DNA from: Cryptomeria japonica
Taxonomy: Eukaryota; Streptophyta; Pinopsida; Cupressales; Cupressaceae
Assembly (NCBI RefSeq): GCF_030272615.1
Contig: NC_081408.1
Location: 310,949,118-311,013,117 of the forward strand
Length of the DNA: 64,000 bases
Direction of reading: 5' to 3'
Numbering within the stretch: position 1 is the first letter of the stretch; the number at the start of each line of letters is the position of its first letter. The notes under the pieces are model-generated. The model was given only the letters and a program-made list of their open reading frames with translations, made no database searches and was not told the origin of the DNA. The position numbers and the translations under genes were made by a program. This document shows positions 43,688-56,200 of this stretch, piece by piece.

Positions 43688-44722
43688 GCCCCCAGTGTCT
43701 AGCAAGGCAAGGAATATGACAGGTGAATAAATAGGCTTGCTGAAATGATGGTGTCTAGAGGGAAGACAAAGGCCTTTTATCATGGAGACAACGCGGATGC
43801 AATTTTCAAGGGCTATTGCGTGATGGGACAAGAGACTGGATATGACAATGTAAAGCAGTGACATGGCATGAGGGACATGTCAAGAGGTTTTTGAAACCAT
43901 GTTTTAAATTTTGTGTCCTTATGTCAGATCAAGATCAAGGAATGAAAAAGTGTATGGATAGTGATAAGATATGGATAGGATAAGCAAGACCAAGAATGGA
44001 TAAGGGACATGGACTGAAGGTCCGGATAGGATAGGGGATAGTGGCAGAAAGTTGCAATAAGCCAGGGAATATGGATGAAAATTTATAATAAGCAGATGGA
44101 TAAAGACCAAAAGCTATGGTAGACTGAAAGCTGCAAACAAGATGCATGATGCTCATGACGATCCTCAGCCTTGTCAAGATCAAAGGTGGAAAGAGGAAAT
44201 GGACCTAAGGGACAATAGGATATGAAGGGTAATTACATGGTATGATAGGATAATGGAAAAATGAAGGACAAAAGGATATGATAGGATAAAAACCTGCCCC
44301 CAAGTGTGGTGTGCAAGAAGTTCATAAATTACGCATGATGCCTGTTTGCTAGGTTTTCATCACGGTACTTGCCCAAGGTGCCTGTTTGCCAAGTTTTCAC
44401 CAGTGAACGAATTATTTTTTCTTTACTTTTATTTTTCTTTTGTCTTTTTTTTTTTCACTTTTTTTTTTTGATTTTTTGACTTTTTCAATAGAAGATGGAC
44501 ACATGATAGGGGATGGAAGAAGGACTCAAGCATCTTTTTTGTTGGATAGTAGCCTTGAAAAAAAAATGGACCATGACCTTTAAAAGTATGCTCAAAGACG
44601 TTGGTAGGATAAGGACATGGAAAAAGAGATGAAACTAAAGCAAGGATTTATGTAAAGGATTGGATCAAAGGGATCGAAGGATGGAAAATATGCATTGGAT
44701 AATGGATAGGGTATTGGAAGAA
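43688..44722. other. Non-coding segment after the Element 2 ORF
   Basis: No gene seen. Words such as ggataggataag/atggataggg recur. Poly-T runs occur at ~44447-44475. The phrase 'gcctgtttgc(t/c)a(a/g)gttttcac' occurs twice (~44340 and ~44380). Confidence 0.5.
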
Positions 44723-47521
44723 CTATGCTTGAATGGATGGAAATGAAGACAAGATCGACATTGGCACACACCTTGAGGGGTGATGGACTGATGGAGGAAA
44801 GATGTATTTTGGATATTGAGATTTTGAGGAAGGAATAGCTAGGAATTTTGGGACATAAGGGCCCAAAACAGATGAAGAAGGTGATGGAGAAATAGACTTG
44901 GAAGGTTTGGATGGAGGAACAACAATTTTAGATGCCAATCTAGGTTGTTCTTTTTGTGCTTCAAAGAGCTTCTTGGGGATCCACATGGTTTTTGATTTTT
45001 CATGCTTTTGTGGTTCCTTGGAGTGCATTGCTTGCACAAGGGATTTAGGAACCCATATATATTTTGAATTTGCTTTATTTTGCTCAGTGGGCCTTTGTGG
45101 CCTTTTGGATATTTCTTTTTCTTTATAGATCATATTGTTCTTTGTTTTGACATGTCGATTATATTGGACATGTTGATCCTTGAATACATGTGGATTTTTA
45201 GACTTATGACTTTTATGCTTGGCATCCAAATTGCTTGGAAGAGGGAATGAATGTTGGTGTGGATGGGAATGATATGGAGGCCTGTGGGATGGATGGAAGG
45301 TTCTCCAAGATGTGTGCCTTTGCTGATGTTTCATAGGAGATGGAGGGATATAGGGACCTAGAATGGATGGAAGTGATGATGGGGAAAGTGGACATTTGGA
45401 TTTTGACTTTGAAGGGATACCAACGCCTTGAGTGTGAGCTCTGTAGCCATGACCATTAGTATATTCTTTGATATGAAGGGGTTCTTTCTCATGAATGTCT
45501 ACCCCTTTTCCTTTATGAATATCTTGACTTGTAGTTTGCTCTTTTCTTTGGGAAGAAGACGCGAGTCCATTATGAGGTAGATATGATATGAGAGAAATAA
45601 TGAGATCTTGAAGTGGATTGGATTGCACCAAAGTAGAAGAACCCATTGTGCATGTCGAGGGTTCATGAACATCTTGCACTAACACATTAGAACCATGAGG
45701 GGGATTAGGATCATGAGGGGGACTAGGATTGTGTAGTGGACATGGTTCAATGACGGGCTCTTCAAGAGATGGAATGGGAGAAATAATGGGATCATCAAAA
45801 GAAATGCGATCTTGGAGTGGATATGCGGGATTAGGACGTGGAGATGGAGGAACAAATGGATCTTGTGGAGGATCTGAAGGAATAATTTGATCTTGACAAG
45901 GAGGAAGATCATTGGAATCCTCTTTAAAGGTGCTTTGCTCTTGACTTTCAATGGGATCATCGGAAAGGATGGAAATGATATCTTGATCTTTCTCAGGAAG
46001 TGGAATGTCAATGGGATTTGAAAGGTCATTGTGTTCATAAAATGGAAGGGGATCATTTGGGATTGGATGAACTGGGATATCTCGATCTTGCTCAAGGAAT
46101 GGAGTGTCAATAGGACTATGGATAGGATGGACAAAAATAGGGGAATCATTGCGAGTGTCTAGGGAAATGGGATCCTGGTCAACAATTGGATGGGATGATA
46201 AGGTTTCAGGATCTTGATCTTGATCTTCTGTAGGACACATTTCTTCATGCTCTAAATTATCCTCTTGACATGGGGTTGAACTTTGGATATGCATGGAGGA
46301 TTCTGACAAGGAATCAATGCTTTGGCACAAAGGGGATGGAATTTGAACATTTGTGCTAGATTCTGGCAAGGAATCAATTCTTGAACATGAGGAAGAGGGA
46401 CTTCGAATGGGGTCCTCTAAAACAGGTAATGGAAATAAAGTGCATGGTTGCATTGGGTCTTGTATTTCTGAAACATGACAAGGATGTACATCATGAATTG
46501 GATTATCGTGGCAATCAATTATGGATAGCTCTTGGATAATTGCATCCTTGGGTGTATTGTTTGATGAGGACAATATAGAAGGTTTTTGTGAAACTTCTAA
46601 AGGTGTAGGGATAGATGCCACTGGAGAGTCCATTTGTTTGTGAGGGGATGAGGCATTGCTAGACATAAGTGTATTATCTTGATCTTCTTCAAAGAACTCA
46701 CTTGGTAGTTTCCTTGAGATCATTGCAATAAAGCCACCTTTCTTTTGAGGTTTTGACATGGTTGTATCTGGAATTTGAACTTGTTTGGCAAGAATTTGGT
46801 TCTGATCTAATTTCATGTTTTGATATTGGACTTGGTTCAATTGTTTTGACATGTTTGAAACTTGGGTTGGTGTGTGCTACAACCTTTGTTTTTGAATGTT
46901 TGGTAGTGGTTGTTGACATTGATATGTTGATTGAACTTGAACTTGTTGATATTTCACCAGTGGTTGGACTATTTGTTGACATTGTATGGCTGGTTGGACA
47001 TATTGTTGAAATTGGACCATTGGTTGTATTGGTTGTATATGTTGAAATTGTTGAACAATTGGTTGTGATGGTTGAAAATCTGATTGATAGTGAACACCTT
47101 CTTGTTCTTGTTGCGGAGGCACATAATGTTGAAATTGATGTTGTCTCTTTTCTTGAAATTGTTTCATCATCTCTATTTGGGAGAGGAGAGCTGGTATGTC
47201 TGATCGTTCAAGAAGAGATCTTACATCAATTGGCTCAATCTTTGGATTTCGACCTTGAAATTTTTGAAACATTTTGGACATTTGTGATCTATTCTTCTCA
47301 ATGTTTTTCACTCTTTGTTCCAATATCTCCTCTTCTTGAGCTAGTTTCTCCTCTAGTTTTTGTATTTGGACATTTACATCATCATGATAAGTTTGATCGA
47401 TATTGCCTTGTTGTTGGGTTGGATATAATTGTGATTGCATTGTCGGTTGATATGTCAAACTTTGTTGCATCATTGGTGCTTGGAACCTTGTTTCAATAGA
47501 CATGTCACTATGCAAATGCAA
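44723..47521 (-). CDS. Element 2 long gag-like ORF, Gln-rich then Pro/Ser/Asp-rich (one internal UAG)
   Basis: The frame from ATG 47521 is open for 214 codons and meets TAG at 46877-46879. It continues in the same frame through ATG 46852 for 709 codons to 44723. The N-terminal part has a coiled coil (VQIQKLEEKLAQEEEILEQR, ~50-75) and a Gln-rich tail with repeated QPxxQxQ. The second part is rich in DP, SP and PIDxP repeats (for example DQDPISLDTRNDSPIF). It then has a G-patch-like remnant NGHGYRAHTQGVGIPSKS (~45470-45410), similar to the GAHEQGIRVPL region of Element 1, and a basic C-terminus (HKSHKSKNPH). No zinc knuckle or enzyme domain. I infer a structural or RNA-binding protein; the family is not recognised. 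Codon 46877 may be a mutated CAG. Confidence 0.7.
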
Positions 47522-49573
47522 TATTTTTGGAATTTTTCAAGGATAATGTATGATATGCAACTAAATGCAAACTAAATAAATGAAAATGTAATCTATGGCA
47601 AGAATGCAGCCTATGTTTTTGTTTTTTTTTCAAGATTTTGACAAACTTTTTGGAATGCAGATCTAAAAGAAACCCTTAGGAGATTGAAAATGATGTCTAG
47701 ACCTCAAAGGACAAAAGGACCAAGTGACAAAAGGACAAATGACAAAGTCTCCCCTATATGCTTGGATACTAAGCTAGGTTTGACAAAATGACATTGATGA
47801 CAAAAAGACAAAAGGTTTGATAAGGTCTAGACCTCCTAACAATAACTTAGGGTTTATCAAAGATTTGGATTACTCAAGTATGACAAAACCTAATTTTGGC
47901 ACTATATGCAAAGGGACAACCACTATGCAAATAACCCTAATATGATATGATAATGACCTAAACTTAATGAAGAGACCTAGGGTATGCAATGTATGACAAT
48001 GGTATGACTTTAATGCAAGAGGACACATGCAAATGGATGACTCTTATTGATATGCAAAGGAGTATGACTTAGGTGAAACTTAACCTTGGTACTTGACAAT
48101 GAATTTTGCAAGATGCAACCTATGATGAACCTAAATGTAAGTGACATGAATGTTGAGACAAGATTTTGAACAATGTTTGACAACCATGTTTGAAGATGTT
48201 TTTTGAAGTTTTTTGGACCTTTGTTGGATGAATGTCTCTTGTGTTTAATCTTATGCTTTGAATCAATTTGCTTTTGCTTTTGAAATGGGATGCAATTCAA
48301 CTTTTGACAAGCAAAGAAGACAAGATGTTTTAACATAGACTCAAGACAATCATGCTCATTTCCACATTTCTTATGGTAGGCAAAGACATTAGGTACTTGA
48401 GAGGTAGACTCATTATGGGATTCAAGGAGAATACATAGATACTTGACCCCATGGGCTCCCCTCCACAGCACTCACTTCTTAGGGCAGCCAAGTATCAGTC
48501 CCCATGGAAATATCCCCATGGCGAACTTAGTATCTCTTCCAAGTATCTGAATTTGTCCTTCTCAAGCAACTAGAAGGGTTTTTGGCCTCTAAAAACAAGG
48601 TGTTTAGTAAGGATTTCTGTTAAGTGTTACTCCTTGATGTCATGCAAGCGTGATTGAGACATTAAGCCCATCAAGATACCAAACAAATGTAGTCACGCAA
48701 GCATGATTTAGACCAAGAGGCCCTACTTAGATGTTGATATGAGAAAGAGTTCAAGGGTCATCACTTCCCAAGTAACTGCAATTCCCACGTAACACTTCCT
48801 TCAAAGCTTTCGCTCATTGGGTATTTTTTTATAGTGAGTTAGAATGCCAAGGAATTCTAGCCGTACTCACTTTGGGTTGTTCCCTTCTCATGATTATCAC
48901 TTGCTTGCAAAAGCAAAGTGGTAGGGAAGGCAGGCCCTCTAAAGGAGACACACAATCAAGGACAAAAGCATGGTATCGAAGATCTGGATTTCTGATCACC
49001 CTAAAAGGATGAGAGCATACTCTCCTACTCCAATGTCACACTCAACAATCAAAGCAAAAACATGTTCATTCCAACCTATTAGAAATCACTAGGTGCCTAA
49101 AACATTTAAAGACAAACACCAAGTTTAGTTGTTTCTCCAAGGCAACCTGCAAAACCCAAGTTAGAAGTTTGATTTGTTGTCTTTGACTATCGATTCTGCA
49201 TAACACATGTTAGTAGTTTGATTTATTTTCTTTGCCATGCATATGCCAAGATTCTGCACAGATAATTAGTACCAAAATCCAAAGCACACAAAATAGAATG
49301 CAAAAACTAAACAAATTTCAAATAAAACACTGCATTTTTACCCCTGTTCTGGACTTTACACAGGCGCAGAACTCAGGACACAGGCACAGAATGCAGGACA
49401 CAAGTGCATAATGTCTTCAACACAGATACAGAATGCTCAACATAGGCGCAGGATGTACGACACATGCACGGAAGTCTCCAGAAAACCTTGCATGACCCTG
49501 TTTTTGGGTTTTTTGGCCTGCAAATCAACTTGAAAGCACTCAAAAACACCATAAAGAGGTTAGAAGGTTAGTG
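47522..49573 (-). other. Long 5' leader of Element 2
   Basis: About 2 kb between PBS and the long ORF. A 153-codon minus-strand frame (48471-48010) has no recognised motif and is probably chance. I see no other gene. Near 49350-49490 'cacaggcgcagaa(t/c)' type words recur about six times. Confidence 0.55.
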
Positions 49574-49591
49574 GTCATGTCGGGTTCACCA
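49574..49591 (-). other. Primer-binding site of Element 2
   Basis: The minus strand reads TGGTGAACCCGACATGAC, 5 bases inside the LTR. It shares TGGTGAACCCGAC(G/A)TGA with Element 1. Confidence 0.75.
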
Positions 49592-49596
49592 ATTAA

Positions 49597-51148
49597 TGTA
49601 TGTTAGGAAATTACGAATCATCACAAACAATATATAAATACTAATCATTAGCTCAATCACGAAAGCACAATTGCAATGATCTATCCTAAACACATTCAAT
49701 AGAGACATGAAAATTAAAACATTCAAAGTAAATACTATGCAAACCAGATGTGGATATGAATGCTTCCTTCATGCGGCTCCATTGTTCTTCTTTCCTCTTC
49801 AAATGGTTTGGTTGTGGATCTCACCTATAAGTGCACACACATAATTGAAAGCAAGTAGACAAGATTATTGATCAAGAGTACTAGAAATGTGATTGACTAT
49901 AAATTTGATAGTCTAATTACCAATTCAGAATCAAGGGCTTTGATTGAAGAAATTCATCCAATTTATAGACAAATTGGAGAGATGGATCAAATTAGCATGA
50001 TAATGATTCGAATGGAAATTCAAATCAAGAATAGAAAATTATGACATGTGTATGACAAATTGCTATGCAAGGATTTATGACAATTTATGACAAATTTCTA
50101 TGCAAAGATTTATGACAATTTATGACAAATTTCTATGCAAGGATTTATGACAATTTATGACAAATTTCTATGTCATTTCCATGAATTTAGGAGAGAAATA
50201 GGAGGAAATTAAAATTAGGAATTAGAAAATTAAGAAATTAGAAAATGAGGAATTAGGTAAATTAATTAATAATTTGTCATTTATTAATTAATTCACAAAG
50301 AGGAATAATTAGCCAATTAAATGAACATTTAATTGCAATGAGAAGACTTAGGATAAATAAATAATTTATTAATCCTAAAGGAAGAAATGATAAACAAGGT
50401 TAAATGATCAAATCACGAAACCTTAGAAGATGAATTAGGTCTTGATGAAAGATAATTGACTCGATCATGATTTTAAATTGATAAATGACCAATGTGATAA
50501 ATGATTCGATTGAGAAAATGTGCCAACTGACAAGGAACAATGACAAATTGATCCAAATTGACATAATTGAGACAAACAACGATCGATGACAAATCGATCG
50601 CAAAATGACAAGATTGACAAGAGGACAAGAATTGATGACAAAGTAGATTGCAAAAACGACAATATTGAAAATGACCACGATCTGTGATGAATCGATCACA
50701 AAATGACAAGATCGAACATGACAACGACCAATGACAAATCGATCATTAAACGACAAGATTGAAAATGATAAGAATTGATGATAAATCGATCGCCAGATGA
50801 CAAGATTGATAAGAGGACAATGATCGATGACAAATCGATCGCAAGATTGACTAGAGGACAAAACCCTAATTAGGATTGATGATGTCCAAAATAATGACAA
50901 ATGAGCATGCACATTGATGCAATAAGATAAGATTGATCAAAATCATGATTGGATAGTATTATCGACAAGACCAAATTTGAGAGCGAGATGATTGAAAAAT
51001 GTAGAAGAATGACTTGATGCTCACAAATGATAAAAACCAAGTGTGTGACATAGGAGAAATGTTAATGCGATGCAAAAACCTAAAATGAGGCAATGCGTAA
51101 ATGTTAAAGTATGATCCCGCAAGCATTGACCATTTTTAGGTGTCTACA
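49597..51148 (-). repeat. Element 2 right LTR (5' LTR)
   Basis: It begins TGTATGTTAGG and ends GTGTCTACA, 1552 bp. It carries three ~36-bp copies of 'tatgcaaggatttatgacaatttatgacaaatttc' type at 50064-50171, absent in this form from the left LTR. The 'gatcgatgacaaatcgatc' repeat covers ~50573-50870. Confidence 0.94.
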
Positions 51149-51153
51149 GTTTG
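51149..51153. repeat. Target-site duplication (GTTTG) of Element 2, right copy
   Basis: It equals 40903-40907; Copia C LTR sequence 'taatctcgatgatgag' follows. Confidence 0.93.
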
Positions 51154-51953
51154 TAATCTCGATGATGAGAATTAGGGTTTTTCTATGTTACCAACCTAAT
51201 TGATTTCTATTTAAGGTCAATGAAGTTGAATGTTAGGGTTGTTGGAAAGGTTGGTAGAAAACCTATTGAGTGTATAGTTGCCAAACCAGTGAATGGATCT
51301 GTGCTTTGAGTGAAGGAAGACTAAAGGTTATAGAAGGATCTGATCAAGCAAAAGTAGTGCTATTCAGATAGATCAACTAAATTGTTGTTTTCTAATAATT
51401 ATAGTAGAAGTTAAATCCCTTAACCACGTAAGCTCTAACAAGCTTGGTTACTCATTAAATCCTCTAACAAGGTGGTCCATTAGTTTGGTTTCTTAAATCC
51501 TCTAGTGAGGTTACTCCTAACAGGGTATTGTGCTTCTAACAAGGCATATTTGTAAATCCCTTAATTGGTTGATTCCTAACTGGATTTAGATATTAACGAG
51601 ACTTATTGTAAAGCTCTAACAGGCTTTGGCTCCTAATAGGGTGAACTTCAAAAGAGTTCAGATATCTATCCTTGTGAGTTTTATCTCACCGTGGTTTTTA
51701 CCTATTTGGGTTTTGTATGTATAAATATTTGAGTCAAGTGGTGAATGCTTTTGTGGTTGTGATCATATTTGTTGATTTGGTTAATCTCTAATAAGACATG
51801 TTAAGTAGAAGCATTAAGATATGAATATGTTGAGTTATGATAAGGCATTATTGATATTCACAAGATTGAAGTTGTTTACTGTTAAAGTTGTCATAACAGT
51901 TAAGCCGGTTGATGTCAAGTATTCTTATGAATATTGATCTTGACTATGATATG
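51154..51953 (+). repeat. Copia C right LTR, second part (truncated)
   Basis: It continues from 40907 and matches 35061-~35850. It has the 'ctaacaagg' repeats and TATTTAAG box (51208-51215). It stops inside 'ttgactatgatatg', where a new TGTTGACAC start follows. Confidence 0.9.
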
Positions 51954-53227
51954 TGTTGACACTAAATTTTTCTTTGGGGAAAAACAGCCTTATGGGCAAT
52001 TCAGTGTTGGAGGACCGACTCATGCAAAGAAACATTGAATGACCTCTGGACTTGAGAAGCTAGCTCTTCCTTGAGTTTTGAGGAAAGGGAGAGGAAACAA
52101 ATACTTTTTAAGAAAATGAGATGCTAAATACTTAGGTGATGCACCATATCATTAATAGGAAATGAACCAACAGAAATCAAAGAATATTTGCAACTTCTGT
52201 AAGCATCTGAGCCAAAGACGTAATCAAAACTACAACCAAATTTGCCTGAAAACATAAGGGACACATTCATCACGCATTCACTAGATAACAAGTATAGAAA
52301 AATATAGTTTAATCAGTGAAGTCTTAGACAAAATATTCCCAAATTTTGTGAGAATTTGCAACAACAATAGCACAGAAAACACTATAAATAGTAAGCCAAG
52401 AAAGACATCATAAATGCCACAAGCACAATCTAAATAATCTTCTTATAGAAAATCCCAAATAGTTTTTTAAGGCTGGAAACAAAAGAAAACTCCTACTTAG
52501 CAAATTTGACCGTTCTTCTTCTTCTCTAAAAAATCCTCCCCTTTGCGAAAGAGAAATCCCCCCTTAAATATGCCACTGCTTCTAAAAATAGCTCTCCTAA
52601 AAATCTAAAATTGACACAACCTCCTTGGAATAGAAAAACATGGTGTGTCACAATAGAGGTCACACCCAGCAAAACAAACCCTACAACTCAAACTTTTCTT
52701 TTAACGGCCTGGAGGTTACCCGGAATTGAATTGATTCTGTTAGAAGAGAAAGGACTACGAAAAAGGGGACTACTGCAAGGAAATCGCTTGCAAACTATGC
52801 AAATGAGTGGGCCCACCTAGAAGAATAGTAAATGAGCATTGTCATTTGTCACCCCCACGCTGCTTCAGAAATGGTACACCAAAGAAGAACTGAGGGAGTA
52901 ACGTCGGGCCACCAAGTGTCACACACGCTCATCCCTGCTGGCTAAAGAAAAAAAACAATCGGGTCCGCCAAGAACCTACATTGGGGAAAATAAAGGTGAA
53001 CATTTCCTAGCGACTATTAGGGGCGTTTTTGCCTATGGAATAGAAGAACCCAAAATTACTGGTTCGTAGACCAAAGCTCAACCCACAACAGGGTGAAAAA
53101 GATCAAAAACCTACTTCAAGGGTAGCCATTCATCCTCTGAGAGTGTAACTTGCGATTCCAACTCTTGGAAATATTGCTCTAGGAAAATTACTTCATTCAG
53201 GGGTAGAGGTACAGGTTCATCTTAGAC
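51954..53227 (-). repeat. Element 4 3' LTR and adjoining non-coding sequence (inner edge undetermined)
   Basis: The left edge is set by the break in the Copia C LTR. The minus strand has a TATA-like TATTTAAG near 52567-52574. Possible inner ends are near 52851 (before a CCCCC tract that would be a PPT on the minus strand) or 53092 (CAACA). Without the second LTR neither can be chosen. Confidence 0.5.
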
Positions 53228-56200
53228 CTAGTTCAGGAGAGTGGAGAGCTGGGCTAGAGGATGCAAAAGACCTTCCACTTCATTCACTGAAATAGGGCTT
53301 CCTAGCCATTGCAAAAAAACTCTGTCTTGCTGTAAAATCTTGATCTGCTGCAATACTTTCTCAATCCGTAGCACAGAACCATCCACAGGGAAAGGAGAAG
53401 GTAAGCCTAGAGAAACAAATTTCTTGACACGCCGCTTAATGTCTGGTACTGAAAATTGCAAAGGTGCCAGAGCAGCTGACACTTGCATAATTATCTTGTG
53501 GTGATTTATGAAAACATTAGTCCTTTTGATCAATTGCCGGTGATCTGCGATCCCTTTCTCCCTAAGCTCCTCCTCTAGAGAAGAATAAAGCAACTAAATA
53601 AGAGTCTGGGCTATTGGGAATTTTGGACCGATGATAAGCATAAAATTATTTATAAGGTGCTTGGCCTCAACGGAGAGGGATTGCGCATCACTAAGAAATC
53701 TTAACACCAGCTGCAAAGATGGGCAGAACTGCTTTACCTTTTCCCAATGAGAAACATACAGCTCCGTCAGCATGGTGGAGAAGTTTGGGGCAATCGGCTG
53801 AGGGGGTGGGATGCTCATCAATCAAGATATCTCATTATCTTTCCCAACTGTTTCCTGCCAGAGCTACTAGATTTTGTTTTCTTAATAGCCACCTGATTTT
53901 TCAAAGCTAAGATTTTTGCTTCTCCGGTCCTGATGGTCTATTGCAACTACAATGTATGATTATGCTCCTACTGCAGAAGAGTTTCTATTTCTGAAACACG
54001 TTTATCAAATTTCTCGAGACTTGCTTCTTTTGCTTTCAGTTCGGCTTCAAAAGTCATCCTCTCATCTATCCATGACACCTGGGCTTCACTCAGTTGACCG
54101 GCATAACCTTCTTTGAGAAGGATTTCTTCACAGAATTGCATCTAAACCTGGGTGACATCCCTGGAAGCGGCCTTCAGTCGTTGTATCTCAAAATCTTTAT
54201 CTTGCACTTCCTTCAGGGCTACATTTCTTGTCACTTCTTGACCTTTTAGCTAGGAACCAACACTGTTGAGGGCCGACTGTAACTTTCCTTTTTCTATGTT
54301 TGCTTGAGCTAGTAGGCTTTGTAGATGATTGATCTCTGATACCCGAGCCTTATCTTCCTTCCTTTGCTGGGAAAGAGAATCACGGAGACTAGCATTTTTC
54401 GCTTGGAGGTTTTCTAAATGATGACTCTTCTTAATAAAGTCTGTGGACACTGCTTTAGAAGTTTCTTCCATCATCCCAACCTTGTCAGATGCCGTGGTGC
54501 TTTGGAGACTAACTCCTTTTTCTTGTAACTCATAATCATCGAGCCTCATCTAGGATTCTGGCTTGTCAACCTTGGGAACTAGTTTTACAAAGTAAAGGCA
54601 ATCTCTTTGCTCACTAAAATGGGTCTGCAGGTGAGGATGAGCACAATGAGAACCTTCCTTCTCCTTCCTCTTATTTTCCTTATTCAAACCAACGGTTCGA
54701 TCATAAACAACCTGCTACTAGAAACTATTTGGGTGATCGATGGCTTGACCTATGAAAACTACACTAAGAGGGACAGTGAAAGGGAAATGCGAAAAAGGGG
54801 CAGCGAAGGAGGATTGGACCGGATGAGTCACCGCAAGTGGGGAAAATAATAGGACAAAAGAGGAACTCACTAATGGGAAGGAACTGGTGGACACCATAGC
54901 CATATTCTGGGGGGAAAACTCTTTGAAACCTAGCCTGCGTGACTGCTTTTGATATGGGCAACTGAAAAGTTGTAGGTATGGGGGTTCCAGCCGGGAGAGG
55001 AGCAGAAGTCTATGTGAGCACATCTTGGGGATTAATTGTCATGCCCGCATGGGCCAACGTAAGAGCAGTAGGGACTAAGGTTTGAATGATAGGCCTGAGA
55101 GCAGCTGCAAGAACATTTGGAGAATGGGAAGAAGGGAAAAAAGGATGTACCTGATCAGTGAAAGGCTGCAACAACTGAAGATCTATTGATATTGTCATTG
55201 ATGTATTAGGTGCAATCTCTTCTGACCCATTGAGATATGGCTTCTTCTTTAAGGGGCCCTCAGGGGACTGCTTCTCAAACCACCTCTTACTAGACTACGA
55301 ATGAGGTCTGCGAGTTGCACTGTCTAGAGAAGGAGGGATTTCTGGCTCTGGCTCTTGCCCTTTGGTACTTATAATCCCAACTTCCTACTAAATAGCCATC
55401 TCGGGAGATGAGTCCCCGTTTGAGGAATTGTTACCTATCTCATCATCAGATTTATTTACTTTACTCTATTCCTGCTCGAAACGCTCATCCAGGTGTGCGT
55501 TTCCAAGGCTAGTTCCAAGCTGATTCACTTTCTAACGATAGACCTAAAAATTTTCTCTTTTCCTTTTGGGCCAAGATAAATCTTTCATGCTTTCTAACAA
55601 TGCCTGAGGAATTGGCTTCGCGGGGTTGACTCTTTGCACTGGGTAATAAAATTGTAACCACAAGGGGCGATCCAAAATAGGAAAATCATCAGGACCCACA
55701 TATTTGCTCAGGTCGTCAACCCGAGGGTTGGTACGTTCCGTCCATGAGTCTCGAGGCTCATGCTTCACAGTGTTTTTCCTTTTGCTCAAGCAGCTATCAG
55801 GGTCATAACTCCACAGGTCATCAATTACTATGAAACCCAGCTGCACCACCTTTGAAGTTACGGTTTCCTCAGCTACCTTTCTTCTTACTAGGGTAATTGG
55901 GCCAATGGCCTTGTTATCCTCTATGATGGAAGTATCATGTTTCCCAACTCCAATTACTTGCTTGACCCTTACTAGATACCTTGCCATTTCCAAAGTTAGG
56001 GTTCTATCAGTCACGTGAGTAGGTAGCTGGAATGGCTCTTCAGAGAAACTATGCACACGGATGAAAGAGAGATCCGGGCCCACAAACCAGTTGCAAGGAG
56101 GGCATTCATTCTACATCCAATTCATTTGGACCTGTGAGAAATGGGCGAGAGGCTCATTGGGTATCACTCCAAAATCCTTGAGTATAGGAGCCAAGAATAA

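Larger units (their letters stand above)
40908..51148 (-). mobile_element. Element 2: pol-less LTR retrotransposon (gypsy/Tat-type PBS)
   Basis: LTRs at 40908-42462 and 49597-51148 are bounded by a perfect GTTTG duplication. Minus-strand order: right LTR, PBS 49574-49591 (same sequence class as Element 1), ~2-kb leader, a 933-codon ORF with one internal stop (47521-44723), a T-rich repeat region, PPT and left LTR. No protease, RT, RNase H or integrase motif is present in 7.1 kb of interior. It is a non-autonomous element that must borrow enzymes. The 10.2-kb length and the clean TSD show it moved as a unit. Confidence 0.93.
34561..51953 (+). mobile_element. Copia C: Ty1/copia LTR retrotransposon, right LTR interrupted by two later insertions
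   Basis: The left LTR is 34561-35970. A Met-type PBS follows, then a single gag-pol frame from 35983 to 40068, the PPT at 40377-40389, and the right LTR in two parts (40390-40907 and 51154-51953) around Element 2. The right LTR stops at 51953 where Element 4 starts, so its end is outside the window. The order protease-integrase-RT-RNase H is the copia order. Confidence 0.92.

Noticed and set aside
46753-47499. 248-codon plus-strand ORF rich in Val/Leu/Ile
   Set aside because: Antisense shadow of the Gln-rich ORF (CAA/CAT codons read as TTG/ATG).
48010-48471. 153-codon minus-strand ORF in the Element 2 leader
   Set aside because: No recognisable motif, sits upstream of the main ORF and lacks repeat or domain features; kept only as a mention in the leader.
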